Source of the DNA: Euglena gracilis
Taxonomy: Eukaryota > Euglenida > Euglenophyceae > Euglenales
Assembly (NCBI GenBank): GCA_039621445.1
Contig: CP154956.1
Coordinates: 28,030,667 to 28,094,666 of the forward strand
DNA: 64,000 bases
Direction of reading: 5' to 3'
In this document: piece after piece, positions 24,201-36,200 of the stretch
Layout: every line of letters begins with the position of its first letter
Position numbering within the stretch: the stretch's first letter is position 1
The notes under the pieces: model-generated
What the model was told of the DNA's origin: nothing
The model's input: only the letters and a program-made list of their open reading frames with translations
Database searches by the model: none
Program-made: the position numbers and the translations under genes

Positions 24201-27200
24201 CTTTCCTGGTAAATCCATGTCTGACCAAAGTGCACCCAAAATCCGCAGCCCCGTTTTTTTGACGTGTTTTTCGACCATTTTGACCCGTTTTTGGAACGAA
24301 GTTTTCGAAATAATCTCGAAAATGAAGCAAAATCAAAGAAAATGTCTTAAAGCATCAAATGAAGCTTAGGAGGGGGGTCCAGCCAGCACGTTTTTCCACC
24401 CAGCACCTGTTTCCAGGACCCCCCCCCCCTGGGTCCTTAAGAAAACCCCTGAGCCGGAGGGAGGAGGCGCGTCAGCCAGCAGTCTTGTTCCAACCAGCCA
24501 AAAATTTTCATCTTCTGAGCTGGAATCCCCCCGTCTTTAAGCAACGCCCTGGTCACGAGAGTCACAGCTCCGATTTCCCAACTTTGCAAACATTCATAAA
24601 TATTCTGGGCCAATCCAGAACAACACCCAATAACAGTTACCATGAATTTTTGGTAACTTATAATAAATAATAATTTCTGCATTGTATGTGTCCTCCTTTG
24701 AACTGACTCGGCTGTCATTTAAGAACATCAGTGGAACGATGATAAAAAAGATCAGAAAATAGGTGCAATTCTGTCCCATTTGTGGTTCATTGCTTCTTAC
24801 CCTTTGAATTTCCGCAATGGTATGAAAGTCAGAGACATAGAGTGAAGCCACTTTGAGCATACCCGATCTTATAATCGGGCAGGACCTCAGGGCTTCGGGG
24901 GGTTCGACAATTGGTCATAATTTTCATCGACCCAAAGACTGACACCATTTTAAGTGAATTGATGTTGGCATTTTGAACATTTTCAAACAGCTTTTTTCCC
25001 TTTTTTTTGCTTCGACTTCATAAGAAATGAAAATGATTGTGAAAAATAAACACCAGAAACCTTTATACCACCAAATTTGGTTCCTTTTCCTTGGTGGCAG
25101 ATATTGCACTTGGGCCTTTTTGCTCAATCGCACAAAGTTCCCGAATCAGGCTTCTGCTCAAGGGTTCGCAGGACCCGGGGGGGGGGGGGGGGTTGGGCTG
25201 AGAGCTGGACCCGGCGGGGTAGAAGAAATACCCAAAAAAAGCCCAAATCCAGCTGGTCGGCATTTTCAGCCAAAAATTGGAGGTGAAAAAAACCAAAACC
25301 CACCCAAAAAAAATGCCACTTTTGGCCACTGATGGCCATTTTTTGACCCCCTTTTCAAAAAATTTTAAACCCACTGTGCCGAAAATTTTTTAGTCCAGTC
25401 CGAACTTTGTTTCAGCGGACCCCCCCCCCCCCCAGGGGGGCAGGGTCCCCTCCAGCTTTAGAAAGCCCCTGCTCTGGCTGGAACTGCGCCCAACTGGGGG
25501 GACCGGGTGCCAAAAAATTTAAACGGCGAAAACGCCGAAAACCTAAAAAATAAGCAAAATGTTGATTGTTTGGCCCAGGATTCACCATTTGGCCAGCCCA
25601 AATTCGACACACTTTACCCATTTTGCCCATTTTTGCATTCCCAAAAAACGAAAAATCCGTCACTGTCAGACGCTCTTCGGGCAATTAAAAATAAATAAAA
25701 CCTTCTCAATGGTGGGGGAGGGGTGTCCAGAGCTGGAAAAAAAGGCTGCTGGCTGGACACCCCGGGGGGTCAAATTTCATTCAGCTAACACCCTGATTGT
25801 GACCGTTAGTGGCACCCACTTGTGGAAAAGAACTGAGAACTGCAGAAGACAACTCCTTTTTTCCTGACCAGCCAACGGGGTCCCGGCCCCCCTGGGTGCT
25901 GGGCTGCAGGAGGGGCTGGCTGAGGGCCATCAGCTCGTCACAGGTGGCGGCGTCCAGGAAGTTGGTGATGGTCAGCACCGGCGGGTCAACGCTGTGGACT
26001 GGTGGCAGAGAGGGTTGGTGGGGGGGGGGGGGGGGGTGGGGGGCGATGCCGAAACCCCCAGGAAAGCGCCAGAAGGGGCGGGGGGGGGAGACTGTACAGA
26101 CGGATCCGGGACTCTCACAGCCGGTCGGGGGCCCCCAACAAGAGGGTGCGCGCAGCAGACACCCCACGCATCAAGTTGGAAGAATGGGCGCATGGACTGT
26201 TTGGCCGCGCGTGTGGTCCGGGGTGGCCGGGGGGTGGCTGGCGGCCCGCCCTGGCCATCATGCCAGGGCAGTCGAGGTCGAAGCGGCGGTACAGGAGGTC
26301 CAGCGACGAGGCCAGGGCGGCCTTGGAGTACCCGACGTCGCTGTTGTCGGCGTGGCTGGGGACCCCTGCGAGTGGCAGGGGGGTTGGGCCACGGTTGGCC
26401 CCGGCAGCCGGAACCAACATTGGCCCCTGTTTTAGTCCAAACTGGCCAAAGGGGCGTCCCTTGGGGGGGGGGGGTTACGCCCGGGGCCACTCTGGCTCTA
26501 CCGGGCGGCTTATTTTCGCCAACTGTGGGGATGGGCCTTGAAAAGCCCTGGGGGAGGCACATGATCGAAATGGCCACTAAAAGAGTTTGAAATAGACCAG
26601 GAAATCTCCCCTAATTGGGCTGATTGAAAAAAGGGCGCCATTTTCCAACGTAAAAAACTGGAATGATTTTTGTGCTGAACATCATTCAATGACTCAGATG
26701 ATTTTCGGAAATCATTCGCAGGATATAAACTAACTGCCTGAACAATATCACCAAGTTTGGGTTGGGGGTTACAGCACCAGCACCATTAAAAAAAAAAAAA
26801 AACTTAAAGTACTAGATAATTTCCTCAAAAGAAAACTATTGGCCGTTTTGAGACCAAGAACCTAATAAAGAATAAAGCACCTTTCTTCGGAAATACATGC
26901 CACAATATGTACTAAATGTGATGTTTCAATGTGCAGTCATTTGACCACACTACCGGCTGTCCCCATGTCAACAAAATCCTCAAAACCCCCTTTGCTTGCC
27001 AAAAACATGCCTCTTTTTCCCCTCCCAAAGATGATGGCCGGCTGTCTTTCACTACTTGTCTTGGGGGTGATTTCCCAGGGTGGGGGGGGGCTCTTGGGAG
27101 GGGCTATTCTGGGGGCCCGTCCGTGAAATCCTGGGTGTGAAGATCGCGAAATATATTCATGAAAGGCTCCATGCTGAGGGACCAGGAAGAGATCGCTCCA

Positions 27201-27865
27201 ACCCCCAGGCCGAGAGCCACTAGCTGCTGTCCTTGCCTTCACTCCTGGGGAGGGTTTTGAAGCGTCATGGATTGTCTGCCCATGCACGATAATCCGTGGT
27301 TTTCAGGGTCTACCCAGAGGGGGGGGGGGGGGGGGGGGCCAAACCCCCCCTTTTCCCTGGTGGTAAGCTTCGCTCTCACCCATAAAGGGATAAGAGCTCA
27401 GCGACCCGCCCCCCTCACCTATAAACCCCCCCCTTCGGCCGACCAACCAAACCGGATCCATTAAACCTCGGGAGGTTTATAAGTGGGGAGGTTAACACTT
27501 TGCGAAAAAAAGCTCATCTTTTTCAGCTGAGCCTAAAACCCTTTCAGTCAAAAAAAAACACATGCACGGGCTCTCATGCGCACACCGCCCGGGACCCGCC
27601 GCTCCAGGATGCCCTCCGCCAGGCCGGGGTAGGCCGGCTCGTTGGGGACCGGCAGCCCGAAACGCTTCAGCAGCTCCGGGTTGACGGAGATGTTCGCCAT
27701 GCGCCAGGTGGCGTCGCCGGCCGCCAACGCGAGGGGCTGCAGGGGGCTGGCCCGGCGCCACGGCCGCCCCCACAGCAGCGCGCCGGCGACGGCCAGGGTG
27801 GCGGCGGTGAGCACCGCCCAGAGGCCGGGCGGGCCCTGTGGTGGGCACCAAGCGCCTATGGTCAT
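18288..27865 (-). CDS. Membrane-anchored prolyl 4-hydroxylase
   Basis: Exons on the minus strand: 27865-27586, about 26365-26271, about 25991-25877, 23633-23571, about 21160-20939, 19577 to about 19525, about 18940-18798, 18566-18513 and 18377-18288 (stop). The domain order is that of the 2-oxoglutarate/Fe(II) P4H family: TITNFLDAATCDELMALSQP; ELSVRRTSSSVLLDE; EGLQVARYEAGQYFRDHQDA; LATILVYLNDVPE joined in phase to GGQTRFPHLDLSVAPKKG; ALVFFPGFGD; DDRTLHEAS; AEKWVAQQWVAV. Iron ligands H-x-D (HQD) and the distal His (TLHE), and the 2-oxoglutarate Lys (EKW), are all present. The first exon encodes a hydrophobic anchor (LWAVLTAATLAVAGALLWG), so it is probably an ER/Golgi type II protein. Substrates are presumably hydroxyproline-rich secreted proteins. 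The part between TSSS and EGLQ is incomplete. The 19.5 to 18.9 kb junction lacks an AG and is off by one base. The last two exons, in phase, give a short Gln/Ala-rich tail. That the 27.9 and 26.3 kb exons belong here is inference. Confidence 0.75.
19250..19350. repeat. TA/CA microsatellite in a P4H intron
   Basis: TATATA/TACATA-rich tract at 19260-19340 followed by ACACACAAC, in the intron between P4H exons at 19.5 and 18.9 kb. Confidence 0.75.
20040..20300. repeat. R4-family repeat in a P4H intron
   Basis: This contains TTCACTTTCCACC, AAAAAACCAGTCAGTCACTT and GGTCGGCCACTTTGGG, phrases shared with 39060-39330 and 47080-47370, ending in a G-run at 20271-20288. Non-coding; ends not resolved. 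Confidence 0.55.
21917..22296. mobile_element. R2-family MITE copy
   Basis: The left end is CAGGGTCCTCTTAGGGA; the right end read inward is CAGGGTTTTTCTCAAGCC. The interior shares GCTGGGTTGGAATTTTCAGC with the TSD-bounded element at 2765-3149. Flanking sequences (left ...ATGGAGGGG, right ATGGGGGG...) are similar but not a clean 8-bp duplication. In a P4H intron. Confidence 0.6.
22711..22910. repeat. Inverted element with TTAGGG-like ends
   Basis: AGGGATAGGGTTAGGGAGGG at 22711-22730 is mirrored by CCCTAACGCTAACCATAACC at 22890-22909, framing about 160 bases. The ends look like degenerate telomere repeats in inverted orientation. In a P4H intron. Confidence 0.5.
23940..24450. repeat. R3-family repeat copy
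   Basis: This shares GCTGATTTTGTTCCAAAA, a CACTGGGAAAAAA phrase and CTAGCTGGCCCTGCTAGCA with the TSD-bounded element at 59630-60042. Its right part contains AATGAAGCAAAATCAAAG, also found at 42770-43000, so the copy seems composite. In a P4H intron. Confidence 0.5.
25146..25475. repeat. R2-family repeat copy
   Basis: This contains AAATCCAGCTGGTCGGCATT and TTGGAGGTGAAAAAAACC, matching the R2 element at 2765-3149. The right end read inward is CAGGGGCTTTCTAAAGC. An R6 copy abuts it at 25490-25705. In the P4H intron left of the exon at 25.9 kb. Confidence 0.55.
25490..25705. repeat. R6-family repeat copy
   Basis: TTGCCCATTTTTGCATTCCC and a terminal AAATAAATAAAACC match the copies at 16930-17200 and 48940-49200. 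Non-coding. Confidence 0.55.
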
Positions 27866-27889
27866 CTGGAGTACCAGACCCAGTCACAC

Positions 27890-28430
27890 CCAGTCACGTC
27901 CGTCACACCCAGGAACACCCCAGTCACGCCCAGGCACACCAGTCATTTCATAGTTGCTGGTGGACACCAGCCCGGGGGGGGGGGGCAGGTTGCATGATAT
28001 CTCTGAAGGTGGAAATTCCACCACCAACCCTGAGAAAAATGTGGCTGGAATACGTGGTTTGCGTCCAAGTCCAGCTCGTCCCAACGTCATGAGGTAAAAT
28101 GGCAAAGCTGGTGAGCCTCACGAATAATTGTGGGTGGTATGGGTCGAAATTGATGGGTTGCTGCATATTTGTATGGGGGTGGGAAACTTCATTGAGTTGG
28201 TACAAATCACTCACTTCATTGGGTCTCTTCATCAACTGATGGAGTTAATCAACGTAAGTTCATTGGGTAGCTGAAATAATGGCACTGCGAATTTACCACA
28301 TCAAAAAAAGAAAATGCCAGAACGCGCCAATGCAAAATGGAGCCAAGAGGACAAAATTTACAAGCACACCCTTTTGGTCCGACAGCCATCCAAAGACGAA
28401 AAGCAACAGGCACCAGAGGAGCACACCAAA
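27890..28430. other. Intergenic region 5' of the P4H gene
   Basis: No exon supported. Bases 27866-27960 contain a short CAGTCACACCCAG-type direct repeat (five or so imperfect units). The rest is unremarkable A/T-richer sequence. The P4H promoter should be here, but no TATA box or other element can be defended. Confidence 0.4.
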
Positions 28431-28700
28431 CGCGCGCACACACAAAAATCACAGACACACACGCACAGACAACACACAGACAGACACACACACACACACA
28501 CAACATAGACAGACAAAGACACACACACGGAGAAACACAAACACAAACTTATGCACATATGCACACACACACACACACACACACACGATGCGCACACACA
28601 AACACATGCACACAAACACATACACGTGCACATGCACACATGCACACACACATACACACATACATACATACACAAGCCCAAATACACACACACCTGTGTA
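28430..28700. repeat. CA/CACATG microsatellite
   Basis: About 270 bases of ACACAC with ACAGAC, ATGCACACA and ATACACAC variants. Histidine/threonine and cysteine/valine open frames across it are artefacts. Confidence 0.85.
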
Positions 28701-30090
28701 GCTGCAGAAGGGGCTTCGCCCAGCATAGCTGGCACGTGGTGCATCTCATCAGAAGAGGCGAAAGCACACCATTGCTCACAACATGGGGGGGGGTCACTTT
28801 CGACTTTTACCGGCAATCCCTCCTGAGAGGTGCCATGGATTGATGTTTAAGGGGGGCTTAGGGCGCCCTCCGCCAGGTTTGGTATTGACCGTTCAAGTGA
28901 AACCGTGGGGTGGCATCCGCCATTGGGTTTGGGGGGTAATCCAGGGCAGACAAAGGAGTCTGTTTTTTTTTATTGCTTCTGAAAAAATGAAACACTGTCA
29001 GAGACAGTTTCGAGCTGTCTCTGTCGTGCAACGCATTGTCGTGCAAATTGTCGTGCAACACATTGACCAGCACGAGGGAGGGAGTAGAAAATATTTGGGC
29101 TGCAACAAATTGGGAAACACGCAGGGGGGGGGGCTGCCAGTCTGGGGAAGAAGAAAAAGAGAGATGGAATTTTGTCCTTTGAAGAAGACATTTTGAGCAT
29201 GTCAAAACCCAAATTCATGCATATGGCGAAACACTAACCCCCATATGGAAACATTTTTTGCTACAAAATTTCCTCCCGAAAACTCCGTTGGGGGTTTGTT
29301 TGGCAGTCCTTAGGATGCATCAATACATGTACCCCCCCTTGTCGTACGACCGGGTTCCTGCAACCTGCGACCGGGGGGTGGTCGTAAATGAGGGAGCGGT
29401 CGTAGGTAAGGTGGTGTTAAAAATTTTCGCAACCTGCAACCTGTGACCGGGGGGGGTGGTCATAACACCCCCATGACCTGCAACCTGTGACCGAGGGGTG
29501 GGCGTAAATGAGGGGTAGTCGTACAATAAGGGGGGGGTAGTGATGACAAAAAATGGGGGGCAATCACCAGGGGGGGGGGGGCGGTCGTAGCAACATGAAG
29601 TTCCCAAGGGTAGGGGTGTCATGCCACTCCAGTTCAATGCAGCGGCAAGCAAATCAGCCTCAAGCAAGCTGTGTGTTAGGGTGAGGGCGGCAGTCCACGG
29701 CTGGGACCTGAGAGGGAAATGATTGGACGCAGAACGATGCTGCAACACGAAACAATCCGACCATTTGGTCAATGAATTGAGGCTTGGGGCAACAGACAGC
29801 GCTAGTCAGAAATATCCATATAAAAATGTATTGATCCAAGAATGAGATGTGTGGAATATGTATCTCCAACAATCCGTACAAAACGTGACAGAAACAGGCG
29901 AATCATGTGTAAATGCATGAGTGTGCATGAGTGAGTAAGTGGTGGCAGATATTTTCTTTGTTTCTCACATGTAAATCACAATGGCAGGACAGGAGAAACA
30001 AGGAGGAACCGTGCAATGTAATACACACGAGAAACAGAAAGCTGTGCATTCTTTCATGCAGGTTCCTGGTTGCCTGTTCTTACGACCTCT
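28700..30090. other. Intergenic, with a CAACCTGTGACCGGGG minisatellite
   Basis: No exon supported. At 29340-29530 the unit CCTGCAACCTGTGACCG followed by GGGG and GTCGTAAATGAGG occurs about three times with spacing of 45-80 bases. Bases 29010-29070 carry a small GTCGTGCAA direct repeat. Otherwise only G-runs and A/T-rich sequence. Confidence 0.45.
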
Positions 30091-30300
30091 CTCTCTCAAT
30101 TTGTGTGCGTGCCTGCGTGCACGCGCAAGTGTATGTGCATGCGTGTGTGTATGTCTGAGTGGGTGGGCGGGTGCGTGTTGTGTGTGTGTGTGTATCTTTG
30201 TGTGCGTGTTTGTGTTTGTGTGTGTGTGCGCGCGCACGTGCGCGTGCGCGTGCACACGTGCGCGTGCGCGTGCACACGTGCGTGAGTGCCTGCATGCATA
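30090..30300. repeat. TG/GCGCGTGC microsatellite
   Basis: GTGTGT tract grading into GCGCACGTGCGCGTGC repeats at 30228-30285, immediately left of the R5 element. Confidence 0.8.
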
Positions 30301-30320
30301 AATTGTGGGCATATTTGTGT

Positions 30321-30624
30321 CAGGCTGTTTTTTTACCAACCCGGGGGGGAGGGGGGTCCGAAGTGCCTTGGGGTGCCTCCAGGCAAGCACCCCCCCCCCC
30401 CGTGGGTCGGATTTCGGCCTGCGCCCAGGCACATTCCTTTGAAAATAGGCCATTTTTGGCTCCCCGGCGCCTTAGGCACCGGGGTCTGTGCTGGAGCACT
30501 TTTGGCCGTGTGCCCTACCCCACCCCCGGGGGGGGGGGTCGGATCAGGAGTGCCTTGGAGTGCCTGCCCAGGCAGGAACCCCCCCCCCTGGGGTGGGGTC
30601 GGCACTCGACTAAAATACGGCCTG
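30321..30624. mobile_element. hAT-like MITE, family R5, TSD (A/G)TTTGTGT
   Basis: A 304-base element. The left end is CAGGCTGTTTTTTTACC; the right end read inward is CAGGCCGTATTTTAGTC. Flanks ATTTGTGT (30313-30320) and GTTTGTGT (30625-30632) match at 7 of 8. Internal GTGCCTTGG and GCCTGCCCAGGCA words and a GGCGCCTTAGGCACC core are shared with 60400-60683. Confidence 0.8.
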
Positions 30625-30639
30625 GTTTGTGTGCGTGGT

Positions 30640-31140
<501 letters not shown>

Positions 31141-31433
31141 GTAGCTGCATCCCTGGAGGGAAGCAGGCACACCCCAGGCAGCATGCATAGGATGGACAAT
31201 GACACGAGAGGCAGAGGGAGCCACGTGGAGGGAAGTCGGGGCAGAGGAACACAATAGGAGGGCGAGCATCCCAGCCGCCTGAAGGGGGGGGGGCAAGTTG
31301 AGAGCCACAAACTGCCAACCGTGTGTGTACCGTCTCTCGGAGAAATGATCAACGCACTGTTGAAGCTTTGGGGTTGGATGCTTTTGATGGATGGCACGAC
31401 GAATGCAAACGAAGCAATTGCATCAATGTGGAC

Positions 31434-31709
31434 CAGGGGGGGGGGGGGGGGGGGGGGTCCCCCCACCCACCCACCCCCTGGGGGGGCCCCCCCGGGGGGG
31501 GGGGGGCGGGGTCCCGGGGGACCCACAAAAAAATGGCCGAAAATCGCGCAAAGTGCTAAAAATAGCATTTTTCGGCGCCTGCGGCCGCGAAAAAGTATAT
31601 CCCACCCCCCCTCCGGGGGGACCCCCCGGGGGGGGGGGGGGCTCGGCCGGACCCCCCCACCCTCCCCCCCCCCCCCCCCCCGGGGGTCCACGACTAAAAA
31701 AAACCCCTG
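31434..31709. mobile_element. hAT-like MITE, family R1, TSD ATGTGGAC
   Basis: A 276-base element with perfect 8-bp duplications ATGTGGAC at 31426-31433 and 31710-31717. The right end read inward is CAGGGGTTTTTTTTAGTCG. The left end CAGGGG has lost its T-run and continues into G. The interior matches the copies at 6128 and 10040, including AAGTATATCCCACC and GGCGCCTGCGGCCGC. Confidence 0.88.
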
Positions 31710-31717
31710 ATGTGGAC

Positions 31718-32700
31718 CAACCTTTCAATTCATTGACCACAATTTCAGGAGCCAAATTGGCCAAACAACTTCTTGAAATTGGAAAAACAAACCCACCCAC
31801 CCACCCCAGGAGGTGAAACAAGGGAAAGAAATATGAGTGAAATCCCCACACACAACCTCCAGGTCTAAGCACCAAAGCTGGAGAAAAAACAAAAGAATAA
31901 AAATGAAGGGAAACAATTTTTTTAAAAAAAGCAGAAAACGAAACCCAGGAATAAATCTCCAAAAAAATTATGCAAAAAACACGTCACCCAGGACGTTTTT
32001 GCAAAAATTCACAGAATTGCCCACTATTCCTTGTGATGCCCCACCGTGGTATGGCAAAACGACATTTTATTGGGATTTCCTGTTGTGGACTTTTTCTTTG
32101 TACACAATGAGCCTCGACTAATGATCATAACCCCCCTTCAGTCAACCACCCGGATCCTATAAGCCCTTGGGGGTTATAAATGCGAGAGGGTTTGTGGCAG
32201 ATCTTTGGCTGGAATGAATCTCAAGGGAAGCCTTCTGCCTGAGGCAATTCAAGTGGTGCACACACCGAGGCCATCACCAGCATCGGAGCGACGGGGGGCA
32301 CAGCCATCCTTCCGGAGAGAACCCTGGGCAGGGCGGGGGCAGGAAAGACTGCACCAGAACTGCGGGCGTCATCCGCGGGACATTGCCCAAAGAAACAGAC
32401 GTTGGTGGCCGCAGTGACACTACTGACAAAAGCCCCGGGTGTAACAAGCCAAACGCTGCGGAACGCTTCCCAACACGTTCCACCGCCATTCCTCCCAATC
32501 GGCCTTTGTTCCCCTTGCATAATGTCATGGTGTCCAAGCTTCCGAGCACCCAGCCCATCTCCTGCCACGGCACGAGCGGTGGAAAAAATGCGAGGCTCCT
32601 GGCTGGTGTGGCACAGTGGGTCACACCAGGTCGCACGGCAGGTCACGATGCGTTGCCTGGCAGGTCACGCACAGGTCACGCAAGTCACACACGAGGGTCA
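31718..32700. other. Region between the MITE and the TBCC stop codon
   Basis: No exon supported. Bases 32220-32640 are open in several frames and moderately GC-rich, but no family motif or phase-consistent exon was seen. Bases 32560-32700 have a GGTCACGCA direct repeat just 3' of the TBCC stop. The TBCC 3' UTR should lie here. Confidence 0.4.
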
Positions 32701-32703
32701 GGG

Positions 32704-33191
32704 TCACGGAGGCACGCCGAAGGGGGCGCTGAGCAGCGCTGGGAGTGGGCGACGGAGGGGCGGCGGCAGCACCGCCCAGTTGGGGGACGGGGTGGTCCGC
32801 AGCCAGTTGAAGTCATTGACCTGCACCGCCCACCCCTCCCCCGCCTCCTGGGCCTCCGCGTCGGCGGGGTGCGGCGCGAAGCTCTGCGCGGTGCAGTCCT
32901 CGATGATGGGCACCGACCCGCACCGCACATAGAAGTGGCAGTGGCCGCTGGGCGAACCAATGGCCGGGGGGGGGGGGGTTCATGGACACGCACGACAACC
33001 CTTCGGGGTATCCATCAGCCAGTGGAAATGTCACGTAGCTTTCCACGCACAGTTTCCATCGAACTGGCATCTGAGTTGAGTGCTCCCTGCGTGCGGAATT
33101 AGTGTATGCGTGTGCACGTGTGGATGCATGCGTGCATACATGCGCGTGCGGGTTTGTGTGTGTGCGCGCGCGTGTGTGTGTGTGTCTGTGT

Positions 33192-33252
<61 letters not shown>

Positions 33253-36200
33253 CATGCAATGCGTCGTGCGCGGGCGTGTGTGTGCCTTTGCTTACCCCCC
33301 CCCATTTATACCGACCCCCCCCCCATTTATACCGCCCCCCCCCCGGAAAAATCAGAAGAAATACATTCATACCGACTGCCCAATTTATACCGACCCCCCT
33401 TGGAAAAATCAAAAGAAATCCATTTATACTGACCCCCTCTCTTGCTTCTGGTGCACACAAATGCAAAGCACAAAAAGCACAAGGTCGCGGTAAGCACAAA
33501 AAAAACACTCAGGTCGCCCCTAGCGTCTAATTTTTGGCAAAATGTGAACAGATAAACTTGGGGGTGGACAAAAAATTGGGGGGGAGATGAATGAACGTCG
33601 CCTCGTCCCAGCCCCCTCCCCCCCCCCAGTTGAGCACCATGACCAATTTATACCGACTCCCCCTTTTATACCGACCCCCCGGGATTTCAAGAAATGTCAC
33701 AGTGACGTATCGACCCGTCGGTACAAATGAGGGGGGGGGGTACTTTCGAACTCAACATGCGTGAGTCCAGGTGCGTGATATATGAAACGCTTTGCAGAGA
33801 TTTGCACACATGAATAATGCTTGGCAGAGACACACCCTGAGGCATTCCATTTCACCATTGTGCCTATGTTTTCGCCAGTAGCTCCTTTGCGTTGTGAAGG
33901 CAGGCCAAATCTGCTGCTGCCTGCCGGGTTAAGATGGCGTACCACTATGATTTCCTGAAAATGTGTACGATTTGTCCACTGTTCCCCCAATTTCCCTGGC
34001 TATGCTTCAAGAAACTTAAGGTGTCATTTGATGCACCTAGGAGCTCAAAATCCGAGGAGGTTGTGTGGTTTGCCGACAAGTCACAACGGAAAAACACTCT
34101 CCCCCCTAACCCACCCCAAAATAAGAGCCGGGTCCTATTTTTGGGTCCGTTGCTGGAAACCTTCAGGGGGGGGGGGGGCGTCTTAATTTGGGGGGTCTGA
34201 TTTTTGGATTTTTTTCTTGACCGACCCGGGCCCGAAAAAAGCATCATTTTTCAGGTTTCCAGAAGCATTGAAAATTTTCCTTCAGCGCTTCGCGCCACGT
34301 GTGAATTGGTGTAAATTGACAGACATTTAGCATGATTTTGTGCACTTCTGAAAAAATCTGAAAATTTTTGAAATTTCATCATTTTTGGAGTCATGGCACA
34401 AAGTGGGGCCCCCATACCCCCCCCATACCCCATACCCCACCCCCCATACCCCCCCCCATACCCCCCCCATACCCCCCCCATACCCCAAAAATTTTTTTTG
34501 CCCGGAAGCGTTTTTTTTGGCCTCCTGGACCCTTTTGTGGTCAAATCGCGGGACGTATGCAACTGTTCGAGTGCCCGGGGGGGGCTCCCGCCCCCCCCCC
34601 GGACCCCCCCCGGCAAAAAAATAACCTCATCCTTGACTACCGATCTGTTTTTGTGGCCAAATCGCGCTTTGTGGTCAAATCGCGGGACGTATGCAACTGT
34701 TCGAGTGCCCGGGGGGGGGCTCCCGCCCCCCCCCCCGGACCCCCCCCCCCGGCAAAAAAAATAACCTCATCCTTGTCTACCGATCTGTTTTTGTGGCCAA
34801 ATCGCGCTTTGCGGTCAAATCGCGGGACGTATGCAACTGTTCGAGTGCCCGGGGGGGGGCTCCCGCCCCCCCCCCCGGACCCCCCCCCGGCAAAAAAAAT
34901 AACCTCATCCTTGTCTACCGATCTGTTTTTGTGGCCAAATCGCGCTTTGTGGTCAAATCCCACGACGTATGCAAGTGTTCCAGGGGCCATAAACCTCATC
35001 AACAACATCTCCAAACCCTTCCCCCATACCCCCCACATACCCCCATACCCCCCCCATACCCCCCCCATACCCCCCCCCATACCCCCCCCATACCCTAGGT
35101 ATGGGGGCCCCACTTTGTGCCATATGTGCATTTTTGTGTGTGAAATTGGGGTTTCTGGTGATTTTCAGGGAAAAGTTTCACCGTCTTCGGCGCTTCGCAC
35201 CGTCAGGGGGGTATTATTTTGGGGGGGCGGTCTTATTTTTGGATTTTTGTTCGATCAGCCCTGGAGGGTCTTATTTTTGAGGGGGTCTTATTTTGGGGGG
35301 GGTCTTCTTTTGGGGGGGGGGTACGCAGCCAGACCCTTCAGGAGAGGCCCAGGCTGGTGGCTACGGTGGATGCGCATCTGTTGGGCTTCCAGGACAAAGA
35401 CGGTGCAAGGAGTGGTGCTTTCGAGCAGTGATGGCAGGCAAACGACATTGGTCTGGAAATGTACCGAACAGACGGACGAGTGAACCCACCACATATGACT
35501 TTGCAAAGCGTCGTTCCAAGTTCCGGGCAGAACTCAATTGGTTGGAGATACAAATTGGGCAACTTCTCAATGAGGCTGATGCCCACGCTTGGAAAGTTGA
35601 TCAAGGAGCCAATCGCCAGGCAGACGGAACTGGTGACGTGGCAAGGCAAAAGGAGCTTCCAGATATGCTATGCTGTAAAAGAAAGGGCACACTATTTGCT
35701 GAAGGGCCACACCCCCCCCAGCACACAGCATGGCATATCTCCCTGACCCCCCCACAATGCCCAGGTCACAAAAATTATTTTTCGACCCCCCCCTTGAAAT
35801 GTCCAATCCATTGGGATTGGGAACTGAGGGCGGATCAGCGCTCACCCGCCCGGGGATTGCTCCTGGGTCCCAGAACCACTTTTGGCATTAAATCCGAACA
35901 AACTTTTGGGGAAAAAAAACTTGGGCTTTCACGCCAAAAACCACCTCCGGAGGGTTGCCAACTCGGCCAGATCCTTGGGGTCGCGGGGTCGCCACCCCCC
36001 CCCTACGGTCACCATTCTTTACCAAAAAAAAGTTCTTGTTCGGGAAGGAAAGCCAGCAACGCCACTCTTCGGCCACAGCGGTGGCAGTTGGTGATAAAAC
36101 AAGAGCTGGAAAACGGTTGTCGGGCGACCACCGTGCAGTCAGTGAGAGAGTCCAGGGACACCGTATGGGGCTGGTCGGGGCTGCAGGGCCGGGGCGGCAG

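Noticed and set aside
34541-34990. Regularly spaced repeats that could be mistaken for a CRISPR array
   Set aside because: The repeat unit is about 138 bases with no unique spacers, in a eukaryotic intron; it is a minisatellite.
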